From DASZTV01 sp035550655 (GTDB lineage: Bacteria; Actinomycetota; Actinomycetes; JAFAQI01): 64,000 nt of DNA. The notes beneath the pieces are model-generated. The model made no database searches, was not told where the DNA came from, and worked only from the letters and a program-made list of their open reading frames with translations. The first letter of the stretch is position 1, and every line of letters begins with the position of its first letter. The translations under genes were made by a program, and so were the position numbers. Location: the NCBI GenBank assembly GCA_035550655.1, contig DASZOU010000013.1, forward strand, positions 3,317 to 67,316, given 5' to 3'. Below are positions 32,500-42,333 of this stretch, piece by piece.

Positions 32500-33557
32500 A
32501 CCGCGCGCTCGATCGTCGCCGAACCGAGGACGCGATCCTCGTCGTACAGCGCCAGCGTCTGGCCGGCTGCGACGCCCGCCAACGACTCCTCGAGCTCGAC
32601 AACGAGGCGACCGTCGATGACGTCCGCGACGCACCGGACGGGCTCGCCGTGCGCGCGCACCTGGGCCGCGGCCGGGATCCGGGCGGCGTCCGGCGCCTGG
32701 CCGCACCACGTTGGCGCGCCGCAGTCGATCCGCGAAACCTCGAGGCGGTCCGCTGACCCGACCGTCACCGTGCGGTCAACCGGAGAGACCGACAGGACGT
32801 AGCGAGGCTTTCCATCCGGGGCAGGCCGGCCGATGTTGAGCCCCTTGCGCTGCCCCACGGTGAAGGCGTACGCGCCGTCGTGGCTGCCGAGCACCTCGCC
32901 CGCCTCGTCGACGATGTCTCCGGGCGCGTCGCCCAACCGCGAGCGCAACCAGCCGGCGGTGTCGCCGGACGGGATGAAGCAGATGTCGTGGCTGTCCGGC
33001 TTCGCCGCGACCGCGAGGCCGCGCCGCGCCGCCTCCGCTCGAACCTCGCTCTTGCGCGAGTCGCCGAGGGGGAAGATCGCGGCGGCGATCTGGTCGGGGC
33101 GAAGCACAGCGAGCACGTACGACTGATCCTTCTCCGTGTCCACCGCGCGGTGGAGCCGACCGTCGACGATGCGGGCGTAATGACCGGTCGCCACCGCGTC
33201 GAAACCGAGACCGAGGGCCCGATCGAGCACGGCCGCGAACTTGATTCGCTCGTTGCACCGCACGCACGGGTTGGGGGTGCGCCCGGCGGCGTACTCCGCC
33301 ACGAAGTTCTCGACGACATCGCGGTTGAAGCGCTCCGCGACGTCCCAGACGTAGAACGGGATGCCGAGGACGTCGGCCGCGCGACGCGCATCCCGCGAGT
33401 CCTCCAGCGAACAGCAGCCGCGCGCTCCCTCGCGATGCGACGCCGGCTTCGGCGACAGCGCGAGATGTACGCCGACCACGTCGTGGCCGGCATCAACCGC
33501 ACGCGCGGCCGCGACCGCGGAGTCGACGCCGCCGGACATCGCGGCCAGCACCTTCAT
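32496..33557 (-). CDS. mnmA: tRNA-specific 2-thiouridylase
   Basis: The 353-residue enzyme adds sulfur to U34 of Lys, Glu and Gln tRNAs. The ATP-pyrophosphatase loop SGGVDS is at 8-13. The catalytic Cys pair is C98 in TPNPCVRCN and C193 in DICFIPSGD. FTVGQRKGLNIG is a family block. ATG 33557 lies seven bases after the cysteine desulfurase stop, which supplies the sulfur. Confidence 0.96.
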   Translation of the reverse strand: MKVLAAMSGGVDSAVAAARAVDAGHDVVGVHLALSPKPASHREGARGCCSLEDSRDARRAADVLGIPFYVWDVAERFNRDVVENFVAEYAAGRTPNPCVRCNERIKFAAVLDRALGLGFDAVATGHYARIVDGRLHRAVDTEKDQSYVLAVLRPDQIAAAIFPLGDSRKSEVRAEAARRGLAVAAKPDSHDICFIPSGDTAGWLRSRLGDAPGDIVDEAGEVLGSHDGAYAFTVGQRKGLNIGRPAPDGKPRYVLSVSPVDRTVTVGSADRLEVSRIDCGAPTWCGQAPDAARIPAAAQVRAHGEPVRCVADVIDGRLVVELEESLAGVAAGQTLALYDEDRVLGSATIERAV

Positions 33558-33564
33558 GGCGACC

Positions 33565-34740
33565 TCAGCGGGCCGCGGCCGTGCGGGCCCGCTCGACAGC
33601 GGGTCCGATGGCAGCCACCAGCGCGTCCACGTCAGCCGACGTCGAACTGTGACCGAGCGAGAAGCGCAACGAGGACTTCGCTCGCTCTTCGTCGTGCCCC
33701 ATCGCGATCAACACATGGCTGGGCCGGGCGACGCCGGCCGAGCAAGCCGACCCGGTCGAGCACTCGATTCCCTGCGCGTCGAGCAGCATCAGCAGTGCGT
33801 CCCCTTCGCAACCCGGGAACGAGAAGTGGGCGTTACCAGGTAGCCGGTGCGCGGTGTCGCTGACCGGGTCGCCGTTGAGCTGAGCGTCCGGCACGACCTC
33901 GAGGACCCGGCGCACGAGGTCGTCACGAAGCACGCTGAGCGACTGAGCGCGCTGGGCCTGCTCCTTGACGGCCACCTCGACAGCAACCGCGAAGGCGGCG
34001 ATCGCGGGCACGTCGAGCGTCCCGGACCGAACGTCGCGCTCCTGCCCGCCGCCGTGCAGCAGCGGCGCGCACTCCACGTCGCGCCCGAGCACGAGGGCGC
34101 CGACCCCGACCGGCCCGCCCAGCTTGTGGCCGGTGACCGTCAGCGCCGATGCGCCAGACGCCGCGAAGTCCACCGGAAGCGACCCCACCGCCTGAACCGC
34201 ATCCGTGTGCAGCGGTACGCCGCACTCGGCGGCGACCGCAGCCAGCTCCGGGATCGCGGCGACGGTGCCGACCTCGTTGTTGGCCCACATCGCACTGACG
34301 ACGGCGACCTCGTCGGGCGCCTCGTCAATCGCGGCCCGCAACGCCTCGGGCGAGAGCCGGCCGAGGGAGTCGACCGGGACCACCACCAGCTCGCCGCCTG
34401 CATGCTCCGCGATCCATACGGCAGGGTCGAGGACGGCGTGATGCTCCACCGCGCTCACGAGCACCCGATGACGTCGGGGGTCCGCATCGTGCCGGGCCCA
34501 GTACAGGCCCTTGACCGCGAGGTTGTCGCTCTCGGTGCCCCCGCTCGTGAAGACAACCTCGCTGGGGCGGGCACCGAGTGCGGCCGCGACGGTCTCGCGC
34601 GACTCCTCGACGATGCGCCGGGCGCGCCTGCCCGCGGCGTGCAGCGATGAGGCGTTGCCGACCTGACCGAGCAGCTCGGCCATCCGGTCGACCGCCTCCG
34701 GCAGCATCGGAGTGGTCGCCGCGTGGTCGAGGTACGTCAC
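33565..34740 (-). CDS. Cysteine desulfurase (IscS/NifS family)
   Basis: The 391-residue PLP enzyme releases sulfur from cysteine as a persulfide. It starts TYLDHAATTPM; the PLP His/Asp region is LHTDAVQAVGSL, the PLP lysine is K206 in TGHKLGGP, and the catalytic Cys is C333 in STGSACSAG. GTG 34740 is chosen because GGAGG lies five bases upstream; GTG 34746 is an alternative. It forms an operon with mnmA, its likely sulfur acceptor. The long frame continuing upstream is only a shadow of the next gene. Confidence 0.95.
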   Translation of the reverse strand: MTYLDHAATTPMLPEAVDRMAELLGQVGNASSLHAAGRRARRIVEESRETVAAALGARPSEVVFTSGGTESDNLAVKGLYWARHDADPRRHRVLVSAVEHHAVLDPAVWIAEHAGGELVVVPVDSLGRLSPEALRAAIDEAPDEVAVVSAMWANNEVGTVAAIPELAAVAAECGVPLHTDAVQAVGSLPVDFAASGASALTVTGHKLGGPVGVGALVLGRDVECAPLLHGGGQERDVRSGTLDVPAIAAFAVAVEVAVKEQAQRAQSLSVLRDDLVRRVLEVVPDAQLNGDPVSDTAHRLPGNAHFSFPGCEGDALLMLLDAQGIECSTGSACSAGVARPSHVLIAMGHDEERAKSSLRFSLGHSSTSADVDALVAAIGPAVERARTAAAR

Positions 34741-34810
34741 GTCCACCTCCGCACCACGGTTGCCACCCGATCCACCACCACCAAAGCCTAGAAGTACGGC
34801 GGCGAACGAC

Positions 34811-36199
34811 CTATTCCGCGATGATGTGCTCGGAGTGGCGGTGGCCGCCGAGGCTCTCGAGCTCGTGGGGGTCGGAAAGGACGATCTGCGTCGGGAGGGT
34901 GCCGGCGAGGGCGCGGATGTCCGCGGCCGCGCCGATGACCGTTCCGGCGGTGTCGGCGCCTTCTGCCACCAGCCGCACCACGACGCGCGAGCCACCGTCG
35001 CGGCCGCGACGACCCGTGGCGATCCGCCAGTCGCGGATGTCGCGGCGAGCAGTGAGCGCCGAGGCGACCGCCCGAAGATCGATCGCCTCACCGTCCGCCC
35101 CGATGCCCGTGACGAGGGCACGCCGGTGCAGTCCCTCCGCTCGCGGCACGACTCGCCGGCAGGAGGGGCACGGCGCCGTGGACACGGCCGCGACGACGTC
35201 GCCGGTGCGCCACCGCAGCAGGGCGCTTCCGCGCATCCCGAGCTGGGTGAGCACGAGCTCTCCGCTGCCGGTGGTGTGCTCCCCGGTCTCCGGCTCGACC
35301 ACCTGCAGCACATCCAGGTCGGGGTAGGCATGCAGCCCGGTCTGGCCGCCCGACTGCCGGCACTCCCCCCAAAGCAGCCTCGCGCCCGCGGGCGCATGCA
35401 CCGCAAGGACCGCGAGATCGCCCGCTCCCACCGCGCGATGCGCGGCGTGGGTGGCGGCGAGACGCTCGGCGTCGGTCGGTGCGCCCACCAGCAGCAGCGT
35501 GCGCAGCGAGGTGAGCCCGCGCAGCCGCTCCAGGACCTGGACCGCGCGATCAGTCGGGAGCGCCAGCACGGTCGGCGGCGCGAGCCGCGCTGCGGCCGCG
35601 ATCGCCTCGGGCCTGCTACCCGGGAACAGCGCCGGCGACCCAGCGCCGATCGCGGCGTACTCGAGAGCGACGTGCTCAGTCGTTGCCGCCGGCTCGACGC
35701 CGGAGAGCAGTACGTCGTCGCGGGTGAGGCCGAGCACGGCCCAGAGCCTCGCGCCGGCGCGCGCGATCGTGTCGAGGTCCGCGCGGGTCGACGCGATCGG
35801 GTAGCGCATCCCGTAACCGGAGAACACGTACGACGTAGCGCGGGTGTCGGCGTCAACCACGCGCTGGTAGGCATCGCGCCGGGTGAACCGCAGCCGCAAC
35901 GCCCGGCGCAACCGCGGCCCGGGCGCATACAGCGCGAACCCGGCCTCACCCGCCTGCAGCACGAGCGCTGCCATGCCGCTGGGGTCGCCCGTGGGACAGA
36001 TGTCACGCTCCCCCATCGCGGGGATCGACTCGAGGTCGGCGACACTGCGGATCGATGCGGACTTGCGGTTGAGCTCGATGAAACGGCGCCGCCACAACGG
36101 GGAGAACGGCGCTACCGAGTCATGGACCTGCGTCGCGACCAGCCGGTCCTGCAACGGCCCGAGCGAAGTCGCGGCGTACTGGTCCCAGGCCGTTGCCAC
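34811..36199 (-). CDS. PaaK-like adenylate-forming protein with degraded nucleotide loop
   Basis: The 462-residue protein aligns in layout with phenylacetate-CoA ligases: an N-terminal large domain (SVADLESIPAMGERDI), VFSGYGMRYP, GECRQSGGQTGLHAYPDLD, ETGEHTTGSGELVLTQLGMR, and ALLRWRTGDVV with the ribose-binding Asp. A CPSCRR pair and a C-terminal small domain follow. The usual SSGTTG nucleotide loop is replaced by LQAGEAGFALYAPG, so ligase activity is doubtful. The gene is leaderless and sits between etfA and the cysteine desulfurase. Confidence 0.72.
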   Translation of the reverse strand: MATAWDQYAATSLGPLQDRLVATQVHDSVAPFSPLWRRRFIELNRKSASIRSVADLESIPAMGERDICPTGDPSGMAALVLQAGEAGFALYAPGPRLRRALRLRFTRRDAYQRVVDADTRATSYVFSGYGMRYPIASTRADLDTIARAGARLWAVLGLTRDDVLLSGVEPAATTEHVALEYAAIGAGSPALFPGSRPEAIAAAARLAPPTVLALPTDRAVQVLERLRGLTSLRTLLLVGAPTDAERLAATHAAHRAVGAGDLAVLAVHAPAGARLLWGECRQSGGQTGLHAYPDLDVLQVVEPETGEHTTGSGELVLTQLGMRGSALLRWRTGDVVAAVSTAPCPSCRRVVPRAEGLHRRALVTGIGADGEAIDLRAVASALTARRDIRDWRIATGRRGRDGGSRVVVRLVAEGADTAGTVIGAAADIRALAGTLPTQIVLSDPHELESLGGHRHSEHIIAE

Positions 36200-36206
36200 G
36201 AAATGA

Positions 36207-36212
36207 AACCTA
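36207..36212 (-). promoter_or_regulatory. -10 element of the PaaK-like gene
   Basis: TAGGTT on the minus strand lies seven bases before the GTG start. It sits inside the 22-base gap after etfA, so this gene is not solely dependent on the etf promoter. Confidence 0.42.
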
Positions 36213-36221
36213 GCCCGGCAC

Positions 36222-37175
36222 TCAGCCCTTGCGTGCCTCGATCTGCTCCGTCACCTGCGGCACGACCTCGAACAGGTCGCCCACCACGCCGAAGTCGACG
36301 AGCTCGAAGATGGGCGCCTCGGGGTCCTTGTTGATCGCGACGATCGTCTTGGAGGTCTGCATGCCGGCGCGGTGCTGGATCGCACCGGAGATGCCGACCG
36401 CGATGTAGAGCTGCGGCGACACCGTCTTGCCGGTCTGGCCGACCTGGTTCTGGTGCGGATACCAGCCGGCGTCGGTCGCGGCGCGGGACGCGCCGACCGC
36501 GGCGCCGAGGGAGTCGGCGAACTTCTCGATCAGGGCGAAGTGCTCAGCCGCACCCAGGCCGCGACCGCCGGACACGACGATCTCCGCTTCGGTGAGCTCG
36601 GGCCGGCCACCCTTCTTCTCGCTGACCCGCTCGAGGACCTTGGCCTTCTTCGCGGCGTCGGACAGCGTGACCGACACCTGCTCCTCGCTGGGCGATGCGG
36701 GCGACGGCTCGGGCGGTGTCGAGTTCGGGCGGACCGTGATGACCGGGGTGCCCTTGCTGACCTGCGACTTGACGGTGTACCCACCGCCGAAGATCGACTG
36801 GTCGCAGACGAAGCCATCGCTGACGCCGACGGCGTCGGTGATGATGCCGGAGTCGAGCTTCACGGCGAGGCGGGCAGCAATCTCCTTGCCCTCCGGCGAG
36901 GAGGGAATGAGCACTGCGGCCGGCGACGCACTGCCGACGATCTGGGCGAGCACCTCGGCCTTCGGCGCGATGATGTAGTTGTCGAGCTCGGCGTCACCCG
37001 CGATGTAGACCTTCTGCGCGCCGTACTCGGCGAGCACCGCCTTCGCGTTGTCGTAGCCGGCACCGACGTACACCGCGGACGGCTCGCCCAGCGAGCGCGC
37101 GAGAGTGAGCAGCTCCAGCGTGACCTTCTTGGGCGTGCCCTCGAAGTGCTCGACGAGAACCAGGACCTCAGCCAT
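36222..37175 (-). CDS. etfA: Electron transfer flavoprotein alpha subunit
   Basis: The 317-residue subunit passes electrons from acyl-CoA dehydrogenases to the respiratory chain. The FAD-binding C-terminal domain is clear: VVSGGRGLGAAEHF, ASRAATDAGWYPHQNQVGQTG, LYIAVGISGAIQHRAGMQ, IVAINKDPEAPIFELVDFGV. It follows etfB by 27 bases and pairs functionally with the beta-oxidation genes at both ends of the window. Confidence 0.96.
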   Translation of the reverse strand: MAEVLVLVEHFEGTPKKVTLELLTLARSLGEPSAVYVGAGYDNAKAVLAEYGAQKVYIAGDAELDNYIIAPKAEVLAQIVGSASPAAVLIPSSPEGKEIAARLAVKLDSGIITDAVGVSDGFVCDQSIFGGGYTVKSQVSKGTPVITVRPNSTPPEPSPASPSEEQVSVTLSDAAKKAKVLERVSEKKGGRPELTEAEIVVSGGRGLGAAEHFALIEKFADSLGAAVGASRAATDAGWYPHQNQVGQTGKTVSPQLYIAVGISGAIQHRAGMQTSKTIVAINKDPEAPIFELVDFGVVGDLFEVVPQVTEQIEARKG

Positions 37176-37202
37176 GTCTGTTATCTCTCCTCAGTCCTGC
37201 GC

Positions 37203-37982
37203 TCAGATGATCTTCTGCGACGCGAGGAACTCTGCGAGCTTGGTGCCGCCGTCGCCCTCGTCCTTAACGATCGTTCCGGCCTGCTTCGGCGGGCGCGCCG
37301 CGAACTCGGCGACCGAGGTGCCGGATCCACCGAGCCCGACGTTGCCGGCGTCGATGCCGGCGTCGGCGATGCTCAACGTCGTCAGCGGCTTCTTCTTCGC
37401 CGCCATGATCCCCTTGAACGACGGGTAGCGCGGCTCGTTGATCTTCTCGACGACCGACACGATCGCGGGAGTCGATGCCTCGACCACGTCGTACCCGGTG
37501 TCGGTCTGGCGCTCGATCTTGACGGTCGAGCCGTTGACCTCGACCTTGCGGGCGAAGGACAGCTGCGCCGCGCCCGTGCGCTCGGCGAGCATCGCCGGGA
37601 TCACGCTCATCCGCGCGTCGGTCGACTCGACGCCGAGGATCACCAGGTCATGCTCGATCGTTCCGAGTGCCTTGGCGAGGGCGTACGACGTGGCAAGCGC
37701 GTCGGAGCCGTGCAGCGCCGGGTCCACCACGTGGACGGCCGAGTCGGCGCCCATCGACAGCGCCTTGCGGATCGTCTCGACGGCCTTCTCAGGCCCGACC
37801 GTGAGGATGATGACCTCTCCGCCGTGCGCCTCCTTCAGCCGGAGCGCCTCTTCGACGGCGTACTCGTCGAGCTCGTTCATGACGCCTTCTACGCCCTCGC
37901 GGTCGAGGGTCTTGTCAGCGTCGCTGAGCTTCTTTTCCTCGTAGGTGTCGGGCACCTGCTTCACGCACACGACGATGTTCAT
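37203..37982 (-). CDS. etfB: Electron transfer flavoprotein beta subunit
   Basis: The 259-residue partner of EtfA binds AMP. It starts IVVCVKQVPDT and carries the ETF-beta signature region VEASTPAIVSVVEKINEPRY (shown up to 20), then SFKGIMAAKKKPL. ATG 37982 has GGAGG about 13 bases upstream, a longer spacing than usual. The 161-base gap above it holds the terminator of the previous transcript and presumably the etf promoter; TAGAGT near 38084-38089 is a candidate -10. Confidence 0.95.
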   Translation of the reverse strand: MNIVVCVKQVPDTYEEKKLSDADKTLDREGVEGVMNELDEYAVEEALRLKEAHGGEVIILTVGPEKAVETIRKALSMGADSAVHVVDPALHGSDALATSYALAKALGTIEHDLVILGVESTDARMSVIPAMLAERTGAAQLSFARKVEVNGSTVKIERQTDTGYDVVEASTPAIVSVVEKINEPRYPSFKGIMAAKKKPLTTLSIADAGIDAGNVGLGGSGTSVAEFAARPPKQAGTIVKDEGDGGTKLAEFLASQKII

Positions 37983-38095
37983 GGCCGGCGGCCGACCTCC
38001 TGCGGTAGGTCATCGAATGGGTACTGCAGTGTCACGGCACCCTGGTTGCTTCCAACACTGCGTGTCCGTGCTCCGAACGCGAACTCTAGCAAGCG

Positions 38096-38120
38096 AAAAA
38101 CCCCCGCCCGAAGGCGGGGG
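38096..38120 (-). terminator. Rho-independent terminator
   Basis: CCCCCGCC-TTCG-GGCGGGGG followed by five T on the minus strand. It ends the aceA and Cys-rich protein transcript before etfB. Confidence 0.88.
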
Positions 38121-38143
38121 TTCTCCGTTGGAGCCGGGTTGTT

Positions 38144-38335
38144 TCAGGCCGCGGAGGCGCCGACCAGGGCGGGCGTCGGCGCCGTCAGCGTCGCACCGCA
38201 GTCGCAGGTCGACCCGATGAACTGCTGGGAGTCGCAGCCCTCGCCGTGGCAACCGGTGGTGCCGCAGCCCGAGCACTCGAGGAGCAGGTTGTTGCAGGCG
38301 CTTCCATCGAAGAGCCGGCCGTTGCACTTCTGCAT
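38144..38335 (-). CDS. Small Cys-rich putative zinc-binding protein
   Basis: The 63-residue protein is not recognised. Eight Cys (4, 14, 21, 24, 29, 34, 44, 46) and one His at 30 are arranged as CSGCGTTGCHGEGC and CDCG, which suits one or two structural metal sites. The tail APTPALVGASAA is unstructured. ATG 38335 has an excellent GGGGGA ribosome site. The gene lies 44 bases after isocitrate lyase and is closed by a strong terminator, so it is cotranscribed with aceA. Possible roles are adaptor or metal-dependent regulator; nothing direct shows this. Confidence 0.72.
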   Translation of the reverse strand: MQKCNGRLFDGSACNNLLLECSGCGTTGCHGEGCDSQQFIGSTCDCGATLTAPTPALVGASAA

Positions 38336-38379
38336 GAGATCCCCCTTTGGAATCTTCGGTTGATTGCTCTTCTGGCGAT

Positions 38380-39660
<1,281 letters not shown>

Positions 39661-39782
39661 GGATGGCTCCTCTTGTCCTCATTGACAGATGAGTGAACTT
39701 CCTCAGGTGTTCAGACTATGCCGGATCGATACCGGGTAGTAACAGCGTGTCGTAGTAGAAGAATCGCGAATATTCTGCTAGC
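39661..39782. promoter_or_regulatory. Divergent aceA / ramB-type control region
   Basis: The 122-base gap holds both promoters. For aceA: TAGTCT (39713-39718, minus). For the regulator: TATTCT (39771-39776) six bases before GTG 39783, so a leaderless message. The palindrome GAATATTC (39768-39775) overlaps that -10 and is a candidate site for autoregulation. Confidence 0.5.
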
Positions 39783-41294
39783 GTGAAGAACGTGGCCGAT
39801 CTCACCGCAGTGGCGGTGCCGGCTCAGGGGGGTTCGCAGGGCGTCGACGCCGTCACGCTCGGTCAGCGCATCCGTCACCTGCGCCGAGCCCGCGGAATGA
39901 CCCTCGCCGGCCTCGCCGCGCGCGTCGGGGCGGCGAGTTCGGCCCTGTCGACGATCGAGAACGGCCGCCGGGAGCCTCGGCTGTCGCTGCTGCAAGCCAT
40001 CGCCGGCGCGCTCGAGGTCAGCGTCGAGGACCTGCTGCGCACCGAGCCCCCCTCCCGCCGAGCCGCGCTCGAGATCGCCCTCGAACATGCCCAGCGCGAG
40101 CCGTCGTACGCCTCCCTCGGCCTCCCGCCGTTGCGTCCGAGCCCGCGGATCCCGACCGACGTCCTCGAGCACGTCGTCGCTCTGCATGACGAGCTCAAGC
40201 GCCGCGACGCGCGGTTCGCGGCGACGCCGGAAGCAGCCCGCGCAGCCAACGTGGCGCTGCGCAAGCAGATGCGCAACGTCGACAACTACTTCCCCGAGGT
40301 GGAGGCGGCGGCCGCCGCCGCGCTCGCCGCCGTCGGATACGCCGGCGGCGCGGTTCCGCAGCGGCTCATCACCGAGCTCGCGACGCACTTCGGCTTCACG
40401 CTGCACAACGTCACCGACCTGCCGGAGTCGACCCGCTCAGTGACCGACCTCGCGCACCGCCGGATCTATCTGCCGCAGCAGCCGGCTGGTCATGACCCGC
40501 GCTATGTGGTGCTGCAGACACTCGGACACTTCGCCCTTGGGCACACCGACCCGGCCAACTTCGCGGACTTCCTCCGCCAGCGAGTAGAGGCCAACTACTT
40601 CGCGGCGGCCGCCCTCGTGCCCGAGGCCGCCGCGGTCGCGTTCCTCAGCGACGCCAAGCGGGCACACGCCATCGACATGGAGGACCTGCGCGACGTCTTC
40701 GCCGTCTCGCACGAGACTGCCGCGCACCGATTCACCAATCTCGCCACTCACCACCTCGACCTGCCGGTGCACTTCACGCGCACCGACTCCAGCGGGACGA
40801 TCTACAAGGCGTACGAGAACGACGGCCTGGCCTACCCCACCGATGCGACCGGCGCGATCGAGGGACAGCGGGCATGCCGCCAGTACTCGTCCCGGCGGGT
40901 GTTCAGCGCGCCGGAGCGCTACGGCACGTACGCGCAGTACACCGACACCCCTAACGGCACCTTCTTCTGCACGGCGCACGTCCAGCCAGCCCCAGGGGGC
41001 GAGTTCGCCGTCACGGTCGGAGTGCCGTTTCAGCACGCCAAGTGGTTCCGGGCGTCCGGGACGCAGCACCGCGCGAAGTCGACGTGCCCGGCACCCAGCT
41101 GCTGCCGGCGTCCGCCTGTCGAGCTCGAGGAGCGGTGGTCGGGGCATGCCTGGCCATCGGCCCGGGCGCACAGCCACCTGCTCGCGGGGGCCCTGCCGCA
41201 AGGCACGTTCCCCGGCGTCGACACCGGGGAGGTCTACGCCTTCCTCGACCGCCACGCGCCGATCGCCGACGAAGCGGCGGGCCCGACCCGCTAG
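39783..41294 (+). CDS. RamB/ScfR-family acetate-metabolism regulator
   Basis: The 503-residue regulator has an XRE helix-turn-helix near residues 25-80 (LGQRIRHLRRARGMTLAGLA, SALSTIENGRREPRLSLL). An IrrE-like middle domain contains LQTLGHFALGH. The C-terminal short-chain fatty-acid regulator domain includes QYSSRRVFSAPERYGTYAQY. RamB homologues bind DNA at glyoxylate and acetate genes. The divergent position to aceA strongly suggests control of isocitrate lyase. Its end overlaps the next minus-strand gene by four bases. Confidence 0.9.
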   Translation: MKNVADLTAVAVPAQGGSQGVDAVTLGQRIRHLRRARGMTLAGLAARVGAASSALSTIENGRREPRLSLLQAIAGALEVSVEDLLRTEPPSRRAALEIALEHAQREPSYASLGLPPLRPSPRIPTDVLEHVVALHDELKRRDARFAATPEAARAANVALRKQMRNVDNYFPEVEAAAAAALAAVGYAGGAVPQRLITELATHFGFTLHNVTDLPESTRSVTDLAHRRIYLPQQPAGHDPRYVVLQTLGHFALGHTDPANFADFLRQRVEANYFAAAALVPEAAAVAFLSDAKRAHAIDMEDLRDVFAVSHETAAHRFTNLATHHLDLPVHFTRTDSSGTIYKAYENDGLAYPTDATGAIEGQRACRQYSSRRVFSAPERYGTYAQYTDTPNGTFFCTAHVQPAPGGEFAVTVGVPFQHAKWFRASGTQHRAKSTCPAPSCCRRPPVELEERWSGHAWPSARAHSHLLAGALPQGTFPGVDTGEVYAFLDRHAPIADEAAGPTR

Positions 41295-41824
41295 GTCGGG
41301 TCCGGCGGAGTGGGGTGCATCGCCTGGAACAGCAGCCTGCGCGCGGGAGCGTCGTCGTCGAAGGCGAGCTGCTTGACCAGCCGGACCAGGGTGCCGGCTT
41401 CCGGTTCGGACACCAGCTCGATGTGGTCGACCAGAGCATGCATCAGGCCCAGGCCGCGTCCACGTTCGTCGACGTGGTCGGTGCGCTGCTCCGACGTCGC
41501 TGCAACTGCGGCGTGGTCGAAGCCGCGGCCGATGTCGACCACCCGCAGCTCACAGCGGGTTGGTCCGATGGTCACGGCAACGTCGTAGGCATCGCCTGGG
41601 CCGGCATGATCGAGCACGTTCGCGCACGCCTCAGTCAGCGCGACGCCGATGTCGTCACTGATGCTCTCGAGCACTCCCACCTCATCAAGGGCGTGCCTCA
41701 CCAACCTTCGGATGATCGGCACGCTCAGCGCGTCGCGGGGCAGGCACACCGTCAGCGTCACGCCGTAGCCGGGGGGACGCGACGGCGAGGCAGACACCTC
41801 GTCGCTCGGCAGTGGCGCGTTCAT
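41291..41824 (-). CDS. RsbW-like anti-sigma / serine kinase (HATPase)
   Basis: The 177-residue protein is a GHKL-fold ATPase of the RsbW type. The N-box is ALTEACANVLDHA, the G1 box is VDIGRGFDH, and the G2 loop is GRGLGLMHALVDHIELVS. Such proteins bind sigma factors or phosphorylate anti-anti-sigma partners. No sigma or STAS gene is adjacent. Instead ATG 41824 overlaps the stop of the upstream HTH gene (ATGA), so that HTH protein is its likely partner. Confidence 0.82.
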   Translation of the reverse strand: MNAPLPSDEVSASPSRPPGYGVTLTVCLPRDALSVPIIRRLVRHALDEVGVLESISDDIGVALTEACANVLDHAGPGDAYDVAVTIGPTRCELRVVDIGRGFDHAAVAATSEQRTDHVDERGRGLGLMHALVDHIELVSEPEAGTLVRLVKQLAFDDDAPARRLLFQAMHPTPPDPT

Positions 41825-42186
41825 CGGCCGACGTCGGCCGGCTTGGCCTGATGATGGTTCCGCAGCAGCGCTGACACGCGCTGGTGGGTGACGCCCAAAC
41901 GCTCGCCGATCTGGCGGATCGACAGGCCCTCCTCCGCCAATGCGGCGGCCCACACGCGACGCAGCCCGGCAGTCGCACCTCCGAGCAGCTCCGCGCTGCG
42001 ACCAAGCAGCTCGAGGATCTGGCGCACTGAGCGGGTCGTCGATGGCTCCTCGAGTCCGTCGACCCGACGGGCGCGAGCTGTGCTCCGCGCGATCCGGGCG
42101 GCCTTCCGCTGCTGGCTGGCGGCGGCGTCAACCGAATCCGCGACCTGCTCCAGCGCCGACGCCAACTCGTCGGCGGCGTGCGCCAT
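41821..42186 (-). CDS. Helix-turn-helix regulator coupled to the kinase
   Basis: The 121-residue protein has an N-terminal helical region rich in Ala, Arg and Gln. Its C-terminal HTH (AALAEEGLSIRQIGERLGVT and HQRVSALLR) is similar to sigma region 4 or Mor-type HTHs. ATG 42186 is preceded by GGAGGGAG. The 147-base gap upstream contains GGGTAC (42261-42266, minus strand), the -10 of stress-sigma promoters, but no clear matching -35. It is probably a transcription factor controlled by, or controlling, the kinase. Confidence 0.7.
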   Translation of the reverse strand: MAHAADELASALEQVADSVDAAASQQRKAARIARSTARARRVDGLEEPSTTRSVRQILELLGRSAELLGGATAGLRRVWAAALAEEGLSIRQIGERLGVTHQRVSALLRNHHQAKPADVGR

Positions 42187-42333
42187 GGGTGTCTCCCTCC
42201 GACAGACGAGCCCGACGAGAACGGCTCGGATCGGCAATCGGCAACCCGGCGTTGCCGGCCGTACCCGAAGGATGCCCAACGGCCGGGAACTCAACCGTGC
42301 CGTGGCGAAATCCGAGAGGGTGATATCCGTCGC

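Noticed and set aside
36372..38363. Long plus-strand open frame opposite etfA, etfB and the Cys-rich gene
   Set aside because: It is an antisense shadow of clearly identified genes, is Arg/Asp/His-rich without any family motif, and arises from GC-rich codon usage. The same applies to long frames at 43009-45096, 34712-36334, 26098-27210 and 55461-57002.
42187..42333. Stress-sigma (SigB/SigF-type) promoter for the HTH gene
   Set aside because: GGGTAC is present on the correct strand, but no GTTT-like -35 lies at the required spacing, so it is not listed as a promoter.
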